Shown here: in pieces, positions 12,641-23,060 of the stretch
How positions within the stretch are numbered: position 1 is the first letter of the stretch
Layout of the letters: each line of letters opens with the position of its first letter
Assembly: GCA_947034895.1 (NCBI GenBank)
Contig: OX344765.1
Location: 29,827,001 to 29,891,000, forward strand
From: Rhytidiadelphus loreus
Lineage: Eukaryota > Streptophyta > Bryopsida > Hypnales > Hylocomiaceae
Length of the DNA: 64,000 nt
Direction: 5' to 3'
Notes under the pieces: model-generated
The model's input: the letters and a program-made list of their open reading frames with translations, nothing else
Told to the model about the DNA's origin: nothing
The model's database searches: none
Program-made: the position numbers and the translations under genes

Positions 12641-12928
12641 GGCTACTTGTGATTTTTTTAAAATTCTCTTAGATAGGGTTGATAACCAGCAGTTCTCATT
12701 TTTTTTGCCCGGGTATTAGCCATATAATGTTGGCGTAAGACAATTGAAATCCGTGAAGTACCCACATGGACCGGCCAAATATCCTCCAATTTTTTAAGCC
12801 CACCGGTTGATTTCCGACACTTCAAAATTCTTTCCGGATTGGCATCCTTTGCTTTGACAATGCAACCGGTTTTTTCCCCACATCCACCGGCTAACTATAC
12901 ACTAACTGCCGGGTTTTTCCGATCATTG

Positions 12929-12936
12929 TGTTGTAC
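12929..12936 (+). repeat. hAT target-site duplication, right copy
   Basis: TGTTGTAC, exact match to 9289-9296. Confidence 0.9.
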
Positions 12937-13266
12937 ATTGTACTCGTTGTACTATTTTGTGTGCAATGTTATGCTCATTCCCCTTGTGATTTTTCTGTAA
13001 ATATTGTGACAAAGGCATGAAATTGTATTTTATTGCAATCTATTTTTCTTCTTAAACCCAACATTTTATGTGATTTGTACTCTTTCTATGGGTTTCCCCT
13101 TCTGATTTTTTGCCTCGAACACGATGCATATGATTGTAGAGTACTGTACCAGTACACTTCACATGTCCCCTCCTTTAAATTAAAGTATTCCAAAGCCAGA
13201 TAAAAATGTTTTCCATGTATGAGACAGTGCTCCAGGCATCCCTTCCCTTGTGGTGTTCTGATGCAG

Positions 13267-13430
13267 GATTTCCTCAAGAGTGTTTTGAGCAACCGTGAGT
13301 TTTTTGTGCAAGAATCCTGGCCTCTGGAACTCATCCACAAGACTCTTTGGGAGGCGCTCCTCGACTCTGACCGAGTGGCCCAATTGAAGGCGCAGATCGA
13401 GTCTTGCCGTCGCCCCCGGGAGGTTGAGAC
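13267..13430 (+). pseudogene. Orphan exon-like fragment, function unknown
   Basis: A stretch with protein-like composition begins after a plausible acceptor (TTCTGATGCAG) and ends before a plausible donor (CGGGAG/GTTGAG). It reads DFLKSVLSNREFF, then a WPLELIHKTLWEALLDSDRV-type helical segment, then charged residues. GC content is higher than in the flanks. No neighbouring exon was found on either side. The hAT element lies just upstream and could have separated it from its gene, or it is a captured gene piece. No family was recognised. Confidence 0.35.
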
Positions 13431-14079
13431 AAAATTTGGGTCAAATTTAATCGAATTTGGTTAAGGTGGGTACATCTTTAATGGCGCCATGCCTTAAACC
13501 GCAGTCTACTTTAAGCCCCAAAATGGTGTCAGTATAATCTGAAAATTGCACCTCGTTGTCTTTAGCAGTTCTTAAAAGCAATTTTTGAGGTATGTGATTG
13601 GCTTCTTAATTAAGAGAACACAAGGATTTAATAACACAGGGATTTAATAACTGATTTCAGTAAAGACTTGTCAAATATAAAAAAAATATGCTTGTGCTAT
13701 TAAACCCTTGTGTTATTAAATCCTCAATCTTCATGTTATTTCAAGCACGTGTCATAGATTCTCTTGTTAATTCATATGACGCACAAAACACGAGAACATA
13801 GAATCATGGGTTTACAAGCATGCAATGCTTTATTTAATAAATATGAATAACACTATTACACCTTTGTGTCTGTTATTTCTAACACCATTGAGGGGGGCTT
13901 TTGAATGTGACCATTCTATTTCAATGCAACCTGTAAGCGGTTTTAAGAACTCTACTGTCAAAACTTTGTCCCCCTATTGTTTGTCAAAATCTGAAAATTG
14001 ATTATGCAATACTTCCTCTTCTACATATTGCTTTGCTCTCTTGTATTCAATATTTACTAATTAGCCTACAATTTATCCA
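13431..14079. other. AT-rich DNA, no gene seen
   Basis: Contains short direct repeats of the words AACACAAGGATTTAATAAC and GTGTTATTAAAT in both orientations around 13600-13730. Nothing else was recognised. Confidence 0.4.
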
Positions 14080-14306
14080 CAACCCAATTTGTGGCGGTTT
14101 TACGTATACCCACCTTACAATCTCCAAACCTTGCTACTATTGATAGTCTCATTTGTTGGAACAAGAAGGGCCCCCTTCTTTGTTCCTTCCTTGTTTCTTT
14201 TCATTTTGCTTTTATCTCTTCATTGTCCAGCTTCATTTGGCTTGGCTGTTTTGGACTGTGGTTTTTTTAAATGCAATGGCTCGTTCCATTTGTTCAAAAA
14301 AAAAGA
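14080..14306 (+). mobile_element. LINE 3'-end fragment
   Basis: The sequence ends in AATGCAATGG then CATTTGTTCAAAAAAAAAG, the form of a non-LTR retrotransposon tail with an A-tract. A second copy of the same tail lies on the minus strand at 43835-44161, where a target duplication is visible. Shared internal words are ACAAGAAGGGCCCCCTTCT, TATCTCTTCATTGTC and GGCTTGGCTGTTTTG. The frames at 14089-14362 are inside this tail and not judged coding. The 5' limit is approximate. Confidence 0.6.
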
Positions 14307-15056
14307 GTGTTTTGAGATGGGTACCCCCTAAACCACCACTTTTTGTTTTGTTATCAGACTAGTCAAAATTAGACTAGTTATTACTATTATTACATTGGTC
14401 AAAATATTCATTGCTATTTTTGTTGGCAAGTGAAAGGAGGTTCCAACGCAACAAAGAACATGATATTTGGATACCGTATGTAAAAGTTATGAAAGAACTA
14501 AATTTGTTTCTAAAACAATTTCTTCCACATATTTAGGTACATAACTGATTTTGGAGATGTACACACAGTGAAGATAATTGAAGGTTGAATTTTCTTTTAA
14601 AGTTAGTATTGAAAATTATAAAAAAAACAAAAAAATTGACTATTGTTTTAATCCATGGAATATTTTTGATATTTTTTAACAAAATTGAAACAAAACTATA
14701 CATGCTGAAAACAAGGTGAAGAGGATTATATATATATATATAACTTTTAACTATAGGATCTTGTGTATAACTTGTATGTCGACCTCTCCAACAATTTTTA
14801 GAGCCTAATTCGGCAAGACCATGATGTTCAAGGTTACTAGTACAACAAGCTTTTTTCAATCCTTTCCTAAATGTAGGACCTTCAACTTCAAAACTATTTG
14901 AAAAAAAAGTTTATAGCTTCTTCAACTTGAAGAGTTTCATATCATGTCTCTAATCATGTATTATAATATATTGGTGGAGTGTAAAAAACAAAAACAAACT
15001 TACTTCCTTTCATGTTTTTGTACCATGGTTTTGAAGGTGTTACAGATGATTCTATT
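14307..15056. other. AT-rich DNA, no gene seen
   Basis: Includes a short (TA)n tract near 14731-14742. No paired ends or coding character. Confidence 0.4.
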
Positions 15057-15060
15057 TTAA

Positions 15061-15985
15061 CCCCTAAAGTCCCAAGGCCATTTTTATGTCAAAAACCACT
15101 CAAAACTGCCATTTCTACTGCGTTAGTCCAAAAAAACTAAATTTTCTTTTTTTTGGAATTGAATTGTAGGATCTCAAACTTTACTTGTTTTATATCATGT
15201 GGTAAAAATTTCATGAAGTTTGACCGTACAGATTGAGAGATATGAGCATTTAAAATTGAAAAAACAAGTTTTATTGAACACTGGACTGCAATTTTAGATG
15301 ACTTTCATCTCTATTTGTGGAGAAAAATTACACAGTGGAGTTTGAATTTAAAATTTATTGTGTTGAAGAATTGAGTTGGGAGTCTAGGAAAAAAAATTCA
15401 AAAAATAATAACTTGATTTTCATACTTCAAAAAATTATCATGTAGAAGTAGGTCCAAGATTGAAAGAAATAACTAAATTGATAATAGCTCTTAGATGGGA
15501 TTGAAATACAATAATCCCAACGGTGAGATTGTTCTAACAAGCAAATCTAACCTTTTCAAAAAAAAAAAATTGAAAAAAATTGAAAATTGCATTCTAAGAT
15601 AAATCCTACAAGTTTTTTTTTCCCAAAAAGATGCTTAGATTGCCGAAAAAATAAGATTGTTCATAACTTTCACATCACTAATCAAAATAGAATGAATCAA
15701 AGCTTTAGATGTAGACTAAAACATTATCTTTGAGAAAAAAAAAAAAAATTATTTATTTTGAATTTTTGCAATATTTTTTGTGCTGCCCGCCGAGTTCAGT
15801 TTCAAGCTTTTTGTGGTATAACTTTTTCTTCCGGGCACCGATTGAAATAATAATTATATTCTCACAAAGCTTATCAGATTTTCTATCTTCAAAAAAAGTT
15901 TCAAAAATTTAGGGTAAAATTTCAGCCAATAGGAACCTGCCTGAATTCCAAATTGTCCCCCGAGGGGACAATGGGACTTTAGGGG
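15061..15985. mobile_element. Non-autonomous TTAA-flanked element (piggyBac-like), copy A
   Basis: A perfect 13-bp terminal inverted repeat (CCCCTAAAGTCCC at 15061-15073, complement at 15973-15985) is flanked on both sides by TTAA (15057-15060 and 15986-15989). TTAA duplication with a CCC-starting terminal repeat is the signature of piggyBac elements; Kolobok also uses TTAA and is the alternative. The 925-bp interior is AT-rich and non-coding, so it must be moved in trans. It is the best-preserved member of a family in this window (25245, 36788, 39121, 59602). Confidence 0.75.
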
Positions 15986-16348
15986 TTAACCTTGGAAGGA
16001 CGCCTCAAACCACATTGGTCCTATGCATGACTTCACTTTTAATTGTAGAAAATAGAATGCTCCTAACTTATTTGTCTAATAATCAAAGTATTTTGTTGAC
16101 TATCCTTTGGCACGGGAATCTGCATTTGCATCCATTTAGGGTTAATTATAAATTTTATCAGTTCCTTTGGCATCAATGAGATCTTTCCAAAAGGTTTTGA
16201 TTTTTTTGTTGACTTTGGAGCTTCCAAGATCCCAACCAAGAAAACTTCATCATTCTTTGGTATGAAGCCAAACTACCCTTCAAACTTTCTTCATGACAAA
16301 ATGATTGAAGCTTTGTGGCTGCTAATTTCCCAGTGCATGTCTTTTAGT

Positions 16349-16383
16349 AAAAAAATAAAAAATAAAAAATAAAAAATAAAAAA
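16349..16383 (+). repeat. (AAAAAAT)n simple repeat
   Basis: A tract of five near-identical AAAAAAT-type units directly next to the retroelement-like fragment on its left side. Confidence 0.8.
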
Positions 16384-16384
16384 T

Positions 16385-16510
16385 CTATCCATGGAGGGGA
16401 TTGATGCCCCAACTGAAAGGGTTCCCGTGTTTGGTCAATGCCGTAAGTAGCTTGAAAGGCTCAGCCACAATTCGGCAGGGACGGAAGGAGTGGTTGAATT
16501 CTACAGGAGA
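16385..16510 (-). pseudogene. Possible Ty3/gypsy reverse transcriptase-RNase H relic
   Basis: The minus strand reads FRPCRIVAEPF then LLTALTKHGNPFSWG, resembling the connection between reverse transcriptase and RNase H in gypsy polyproteins (pattern 'IAEPL..LT.KG..F.W'). The conserved block is only about 30 residues long and the sequence around it does not continue the domain. A chance or host-gene match is possible. Confidence 0.35.
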
Positions 16511-16694
16511 GATTCTTCTTCTTCCCCGGGAAGGGAACGGGACAATCATGAATATCTTAACTTTTGTATGAATAGTATTCAAAGAGAAACTAATTTGTCA
16601 TGTGCAAGGGACAGTATTCGACCAACGGATAGACCACTGACATGCAAGTTCGTGAATTGCTTCAAAAACCTGCAGCTGATGGCGGAGGAGAATA

Positions 16695-17968
16695 AGGTAA
16701 ACTATCCCATTATGGACAAAATGGGAACAAGCTCATTGTGGGCTGAACTAGATTAAGGTAAGTGGCTCGAATTGCGACACGCTTCTTGGAACCATCCTTA
16801 CAAGAGGCTCTGAAATGGACACTAAGTAGTTGTGGAATGGACTGTGGATGATGTGAGAGCTTAATAAGGTTTGTTAGATGTTGGTTTATACTTTAGATAT
16901 GGTGTAATAAGAGCCAAGGTGGGTCGATTTCGAACTAAGAGTGGATACAAGACAAGTGTTCACTTCATTTTTGCAAGAAACACATTTACGGTTCAACATC
17001 CTTTTACTAAAATGACTCTCAGTCACTCATTAATTCTTGGATTGATATGAAATTTTATCTGCACAAACTAGACTAGTAGGCGCAACTTTTCCAACAAAAA
17101 ATATTGGAATCGGACCTTGTATGAAGAAGTTATAAGCCGCCAAAGTTCACTGTGATTGAAGAATGTTGGGATTTAGAACTTCGAATTGCTCTCAAACATT
17201 CAAAACAACTTGAATTGACGTGAAAATCTTACCACAATAATTAGACTTCAAGGAGAACATAACCCAACAAATTTTACTGAAAACAAACTTAGAATGAAGG
17301 AGATAGAAGCCCCCAAAGCTGCAGCCACCAAATGCAATTTGGTTAACTCAAATTGAACTTGTGAACTTCGATTGGCTCCCAAAAAATCAGTAAAACTTGA
17401 ATTGATCTGAAAATTTTATCACACAAACTAGAATAGAGAGTGAAAATTTTCCAACAAGTTTTATTGAATTTGGAAATCGGATGCAAAAGTTACAGCACTT
17501 TGAATTGGACTTAAAAGTATATTGGTTCCTTGGGGCGTTTAGGGCTTCAGTTTAGTAAAGGTCACATTTAGGAGCCTTAAGTATTACTTTTTCAATGCTT
17601 CACTGCTTGCTTTTGGTCACACCATATCTTTTTTCAGACCACGAGTGTGTGGGTTTTGCAAGGCCTAGGATCACAAATAGGTACCTATGGCAGAATTCTT
17701 TGGAAATTCATAAGTAATTCATACATGCTCCGAAAAATATGAAACCACTTGTGTTAGATTCCGCATCAATTCTTCTTCAAGTGAAAAATAAGGGAAAATA
17801 TTTTTGTGCCTCTTAAACACATCAAAAAGTCCTAACAGCTCTTAAAGTGTCGCTTTTTGAGCCACCTACCTTAGTAGTGTACATTTCAAAACTTGAATGT
17901 ACACCATCATTACAATTTTGTCCACAATGGGCTTGTTCCCATTTTGTCCGTAATGCGGTAGTTTACCT
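16695..17968. mobile_element. TA-flanked hairpin MITE split by a second MITE (outer element)
   Basis: The left arm starts AGGTAAACTATCCCATTATG and the right arm is its complement ending in GTTTACCT, with TA on both outer sides. Removing the inner element (16756-17871 plus one TA) leaves about 155 bp, matching the 156-bp MITE at 28562-28717 in length, arms and loop (TGTACATT...GAATGTACACCA). So this is the same family with an insertion in its loop. The TA duplication fits Tc1/mariner-type transposition. Confidence 0.75.
16756..17871. mobile_element. TA-flanked element inserted in the outer MITE
   Basis: Ends are AGGTAAGTGGCTCGAATTGC on the left and, read inward from the right, AGGTAGGTGGCTCAAAAAGC; both are flanked by TA. 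The shared GCTCnAAAAGCGAC block also ends the element at 49325-49734, so they form one family. The 1116-bp interior has no usable frame. Internal words near 17640-17760 (GGATCACAAATAGGTACCTAT, ACCACTTGTGTTAG) recur near 37110-37250 and 49490-49560. Confidence 0.7.
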
Positions 17969-18056
17969 TATAGTATATTCATCATACAAGGGCGGGGCAT
18001 GGAAATTCTAAACTTTAAGTTTAGATATACTCGTTCACACATCACATACTTGAATA

Positions 18057-18535
18057 AGGTGAGGGAGTCCATTGTGGGAAGAAGTCATTGGAATGGTGGT
18101 GTCAATGTTGTTTTTAAGGTAATTGAATGTTCAATTGTCTAAAAAAAAAAATGGGTAGCTTCAAGCCTATAGGAAAAAAAAGACGGTAAATGTGTAGAAA
18201 AATGCCAAGTTGTAATCAAGGCCTTGCATATTGTTGCCACAATGTTTACAAAAACTTCAATTCGTCTGTTGTGCAAAGTTGATGCATACAAAAACTGCAT
18301 ATTCAAAATTTCACACTTGAAATTGGCCTCCTTCAATTCAAGACCCCCCCCCCTAATGAAAAAGCCATGAAACTCAAAACCTTCTTGAAAGAAAGGTCAC
18401 ATAACCATTAGTTTGAACCCCTCCAAAAAAACACATTGGATAGTGTACATCCAAGATCTGAAATGTACACCACTAGTATAATTTTGCCTACACTCAACCT
18501 TCTTCCATTTTTGCCCACAATGGACTCACTTACCT
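18057..18535. mobile_element. TA-flanked MITE, third member
   Basis: Terminal repeat AGGTGAGGGAGTCCATTGTG on the left matches AGGTAAGTGAGTCCATTGTG read inward from the right end, with TA outside both ends. The loop part near 18437-18475 (AGTGTACATCC, ATGTACACCACTAG) is that of the 28562 family. The extra 300 bp around 18116-18430 is probably a later insertion whose ends were not resolved. Confidence 0.65.
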
Positions 18536-18759
18536 TAGAGAGCATCTCCAATCTAAATGTCAATGGACATGAAGCAAACTTGTCCATTTTCTTTTGGCTT
18601 TTAGTACAATTGCTATATGTCTAGGCATGTTTTCTACAAGTCTTCTACAGTTATCAACAATAATAGAAGAGAAGGCTTCTTTCATACGAGACTAAAATTA
18701 TATTCAATCTTTTGTTGGTGTATTATACCAATTTAATCTGTTTTTCATATTCATGTTCA

Positions 18760-19440
18760 AATTTCAAAATCACCCATAAATGTTCAATGGAATTCATGTC
18801 TAGTGACTGAGCAGGCTAAGATAGGAGACTAAAAAAGTCAGGGTAGATAATTAACAATTCATACCTACGAGAGGTGTGTATAGGTACATTATCTTGCTGG
18901 ATGATTTGTGACGCACCTAAATTTTAACTTTTGAATAGTACTATAGAAGTATTCTTCTACAAATTTATAGTAACCGCGGTGATTGAAGCAACCTTCAATT
19001 TTGTATATCATACTAGATTCACGTATAGACAAAGATCCCCATACTATGATCGAAGCACCACCATGGTTAACTATTGGAATAACAATTTGCTCTAAAAGTT
19101 CCTATGAATCATAAATCCAACACTAAACTCTTCCATCTAAAAAAACCCTATTAATTTAAGACTTGTTTGAGGATACCACGTGATTACAATCATCAATAAG
19201 GCTTTTTTGCAAATCTAAATAAGCCTTAATGTTGAGATGTAGTTTCAAGTCTAGAAAAAAGTCTAGTTTAGCATTCTATGAAGTGTATAGTATATGATAA
19301 TATCACTCACCGCTACTCCATAAACTTCCCACACTTGTTTTGCAACACCTCTTGCATGACCTACCTTCCCCCTAGTTAAATTGATTACAATAGACCTCTC
19401 CATTCTACTCATCATCTTGTGTGGTCTACCTCCAAATGAG
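18760..19440 (-). pseudogene. Tc1-like transposase relic
   Basis: Minus-strand fragments in three frames spell a Tc1/mariner transposase in order. Near 19305-19432: helix-turn-helix part RGKVGHARGVAKQVWEVYGV. Near 19056: VNHGGASIIVWGSLS, the 'HGGG.VMVWG' block. Near 18899: IIQQDNVPIHTS, the 'QQDNAP.H' block with the second catalytic aspartate. Near 18771: PAQSLDMNSIEHLW with the catalytic glutamate. About 35 residues separate D and E, fitting the DD34E-type Tc1 group rather than the DD39D mariners usual in plants. Frameshifts and several stops, one in place of the conserved tryptophan before PAQS, make it non-functional. It lies beside TA-flanked MITEs it, or a relative, could have moved. Confidence 0.85.
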
Positions 19441-21531
19441 AGTTTTGCATTTGAAATATGCCTCTTATGGAGTCTCTATGAACTTGACTAACTAGCATTT
19501 AAAGTCTTTGCTACACCTCACAAACTAGAACTTTTGTAAAGCATAGAATGTACCTTTTTTTTCTTTTCCTTTGGCAATGGTCTTGTCATATTTCCTTGTG
19601 AAGTACAAATAAAGAGACATGAATGGTTTCACACACAATAAAATAGATACGAAGCAATTCACAATGACTTGGATCGATCTACACTTCCATTTTTGTACAC
19701 AATGATGTTCACACCTAAGGGCCTTCAAAACTATCCTAATGAAAAAGATGAACTAAAAAAATCAGCCTAAGCACATGCAAAAGGAGACAAGTGGTAAACC
19801 TTGTCATGTACAAAGTTTTTGAAAATAGATTGAAATATAGCTTACCCATTGTTAGTCCAAAATATCATCATAGTTTGGTGACTCACCAAACTTTTAAGTT
19901 AGAAACATAAGGACAATTTTGAAGTTTACTATATCTTTTAAAGGCATTTCAATAAAATTTCAAGATGTAGTGCATTTGTACATTGAAAACTTTGAAAAAA
20001 ACATAAGAATTTGGCATTCTATTGCTTCCAGTCTATAAAATTGTGTTACCACTATTGGTAGCAATTACAACAAGCATTATATAAGGCATAGTGGTAATGA
20101 GTTTATCAATGGTATCTTCAAAGACAAAATTGATCATTCTGCATGGTTTCATTGTCATTTGATGTTGTGCAATGGCTCATGAGTATGGCTAGCAACAACG
20201 AGACTATTTTTTCTAGTGGCATCAAAGTTAAGGTCTAAAAGAAATTGACATGTGCAATCAAATATTTACATCTATCATTTCTTTAGAATATGATCAAAGA
20301 AGCTCAAAAAAGGCCTTGGATATATTTAGGTCTTAAGGGATCAAAACCTCAAATACATACACCCCACCTTGTATTCATCCTATAGTGAACAATTATTTAT
20401 GAATAGTATTTAATGGAAGTTCATTTGTATCATGGAAATTTACTTAGAAATTAAAATTTACCTGGAATCTATAATATATAAGAAAGGGTGGATGGTAGGG
20501 AGAGTGGATTCTTGGATAGTTCTACTATGAATCTCCTAATAAAATTCTTAAAAAAAATCCAAAAAAAAAGTTAAAAAGAAAACACCAAAAGAACTTGAGA
20601 GCAAGCATAATCTATTATCCAAAAATCAATAACTTCCTACTTGTCACCGTCCAGTCATAAACTAAGGTATTCAATGCTTGTTGTCGTCAAACGAGTGACT
20701 ATATGGGTCGTTTCTATTCTTTCAATGTATACAAATGTATATTGTAGACATTCAAATTAAACCTATCCACGTATAATAAGGATCCTTCAAGCTAACAACA
20801 ATGATAATTCTTCATGACATGAGAAAAATAATAAGATGAGATACCATTCCCAACGATTTTCGAAAATCTCTAGCCATCATATACAACAATGAAAACATGG
20901 TTTGGAAAGTTTACTGTCAATTCTCACTTTGATTATTTATATCTTATTATCTCAATATAGTAAAAATCTTATTTTCTTGAATCGTTTCAAATTATATTTG
21001 ATGTCATGCAAAAAAATTGTTCTTGGCCTTTGATATCTAAAGATATGCAATTCTTTACTTAAATTCTCTCTAAATGGGTGCCTCTAACTTAGACTTATCA
21101 AATTTCCAATTCTTTTGAATTAAAGACCAATCCCACTTGTGGGTGTAATATGTACTAGACAAACTTGATTTTTTTTAGTATAGAGATCCTAAATTACATG
21201 TAGAAAGAAGAGACATTCTAAAGTAACTACTACAAATTAAAAGGTATTTTTTTTCATTTATTCAACAAGATGAAAATTTTGAGGTCATGGCCATCCTTGC
21301 AATTAATGCTAGGGTATGATATGGCATAGGAAGATACATTGACATCAAAAGTGGGAAAATCCCTTGGATCTTTGCCTTAGGATTCGGTTGTTTGTGCCAT
21401 TGAAGGATTCATATAAATAATGAAACCCTAAACTCTCGAAATACCATGTTTGATGTTATAAATGATTTTGGCTTAGTGCCTTCAAGTCTTTATTTTCATA
21501 GTATCTTAGTTATAAATAGTGTTAACCCCTA
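19441..21531. other. AT-rich DNA, no gene seen; one perfect 10-bp palindrome
   Basis: AGTTTGGTGA-C-TCACCAAACT at 19874-19894 is a perfect short inverted repeat. Nothing else was recognised. The flanks of the Tc1-like relic must lie partly here, but no terminal repeat was found. Confidence 0.4.
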
Positions 21532-21535
21532 TAAA

Positions 21536-22825
21536 TCGCTTGTTATTTCAATCTTAAAATTGTTTGAGAACACCCTTTTCTAAGACAATTCTAACTTTTG
21601 ACTATTTGATAATGTTTTGATAAATCCAACTCTTAAATCTCTAAATTAACTTCTTGAAGTTCACCCTTTGAAATTTTAGGCAATAAAAGATTTAGTATGA
21701 ATGCTAACATCTTAAGATTTGAAAAGATCAGTACATTTATTTTATTTTAATATTAAGATAAACAATCCTTGTTTCTAATGTAAATTTTGATGAGTTCTAT
21801 CATGTAATATCCAAATGCAAAAGATACACTTTTGTTTAATTTTAGGGTGGTGGCCAATACAAATCCAAAATGCATGTTATTGTATGCCTAGATTGGTTAT
21901 AAATAAAGTTTCGTATTAGGTCTAAGTGACCTTTTAACATACACAAGAGATCTTGGGCGGGTAGTTATGCACAAGGGCAATTTGGGTTGGATGTTCACAA
22001 AATTTTGACACAAGGTGTGAACATGTATTCTTTTAGTGAATTTTCTTTTTCAATTGGGTGTCAAAATAAAAAATTATGTTGTCCTAAAATTTTTAGACAA
22101 CTTGGGCAACATGTTAATCACATTATACAAGATGCAAATGTCCAAAAAAATAACCAAGTGTAGTGTAAAAATCTCTATAGGAGGAGTTAAAGTCTATTGG
22201 CCTTGTTGAGCAAGCACGGTTGCTATTATGTGAGCCTAGGATCTTGAGCCCATGAGCATAGGAGCCTAGCCTCCTATGTTATAGACACCTTCCATAGTTA
22301 TAGAATATTTATATTATAGTTGTCTATGTTATAGGCACTTATATTAAAGGTGTCTATATTGTAGGTACCTATGTTATAAGCACCTTCAATAGTTATAGGA
22401 TGTTTATATTATAGGTACCTAATTATATTTTAGGTGTTTATGTTATAGGCACCAATATTATAGGCACCTTCCATAGTTATAGGATGTTTATATTATAAAT
22501 ATGTATGTTATAGTCATCTCCAATTGTTGTAGAGTACCTATGTGCTCAAGGCTCATAGGCTCACATTTCTAGGCTCACATACTAGCACCATTGGTTGAGC
22601 AAGGTCAATTTTTTTTTAAGTAATTAATTTCATATGCTATAATCTTTCAATCTACTCGGTCAAAGTTTCTAAATTTTTTTCCACACATTCTCATAGTAGT
22701 CTAGTACAAATTTGTACAATTGAACTTTAAAAAAAAACACTTTTAATTTCATTTTTTTCTCATTTCCCTAAAAAGTGAAAAAAATTCAAAATGTGTGCCC
22801 CAAATGTACCTTAGTCCTCTAGGGA
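21536..22825. repeat. Candidate eroded TTAA-flanked element
   Basis: TTAACCCCTATAAATCG at 21532 and CCTCTAGGGATTAA ending at 22829 could be the two ends of one element. The terminal match is only about five bases, so pairing is uncertain. It would contain the MULE-like MITE at 22215-22593. Confidence 0.25.
22215..22593. mobile_element. MULE-like MITE with 10-bp target duplication
   Basis: Terminal repeats read CACGGTTGCTATTATGTGAG from the left and CAATGGTGCTAGTATGTGAG from the right. GTTGAGCAAG flanks both sides (22205-22214 and 22594-22603). A 10-bp duplication fits Mutator-like elements (9-11 bp). The interior is a run of TATAGGCACCT / TATAGTTGTCTATGTT-type 20-30-bp units in tandem. The same ends occur at 42468-43618 and 29913. 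Confidence 0.75.
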
Positions 22826-23060
22826 TTAACCATAGGTGTATAATCTACTATGACTGATGTTCAACTTCTAAAAGACAATTGCACATTTTGGGTAGAAATT
22901 GTCAAAAATTGACACTTTTTAAGGCCCAGTGCCATAAAAGTAGGCATTTTAAATTACTTTTTTGAAATTCAACTATACAAAATGTACTAGACTACAATGA
23001 TGTGTAGAAAAAATTCAAAAAATTTGACCTCATAGATTGAAAGATTATAGTGATTGAAGT
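22623..23060. repeat. Imperfect long inverted repeat
   Basis: About 100 bases at 22627-22730 (ATAATCTTTCAATCTACTCG, TAGTCTAGTAC) are the diverged reverse complement of 22950-23055, around a spacer of about 220 bases. It probably represents two head-to-head TTAA-type repeats or the arms of one. Confidence 0.5.

Larger units (their letters stand above)
9297..12928 (-). mobile_element. Complete hAT DNA transposon
   Basis: The element is 3632 bp. Its ends form a short imperfect terminal repeat: CAGTGTTCGGGAAAT on the left and, read inward from the right, CAATGATCGGAAAAA. Exact 8-bp duplications TGTTGTAC flank it. It contains one uninterrupted transposase frame on the minus strand. Subterminal regions carry repeated CCGG-centred words (ACCGGCTAA, ACCGGTTG), four on the left (9356-9472) and six on the right (12771-12912), which may be transposase-binding sites. 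The promoter side, 11.9-12.7 kb, is GC-richer and includes a 16-bp tandem repeat. Intact frame plus exact duplication suggest a young, possibly autonomous copy. Confidence 0.92.

Noticed and set aside
15061..15073. CCCTAAA as plant telomere repeat
   Set aside because: It occurs once per end, inverted at the other end, and next to TTAA; this is a terminal repeat, not a telomeric array.
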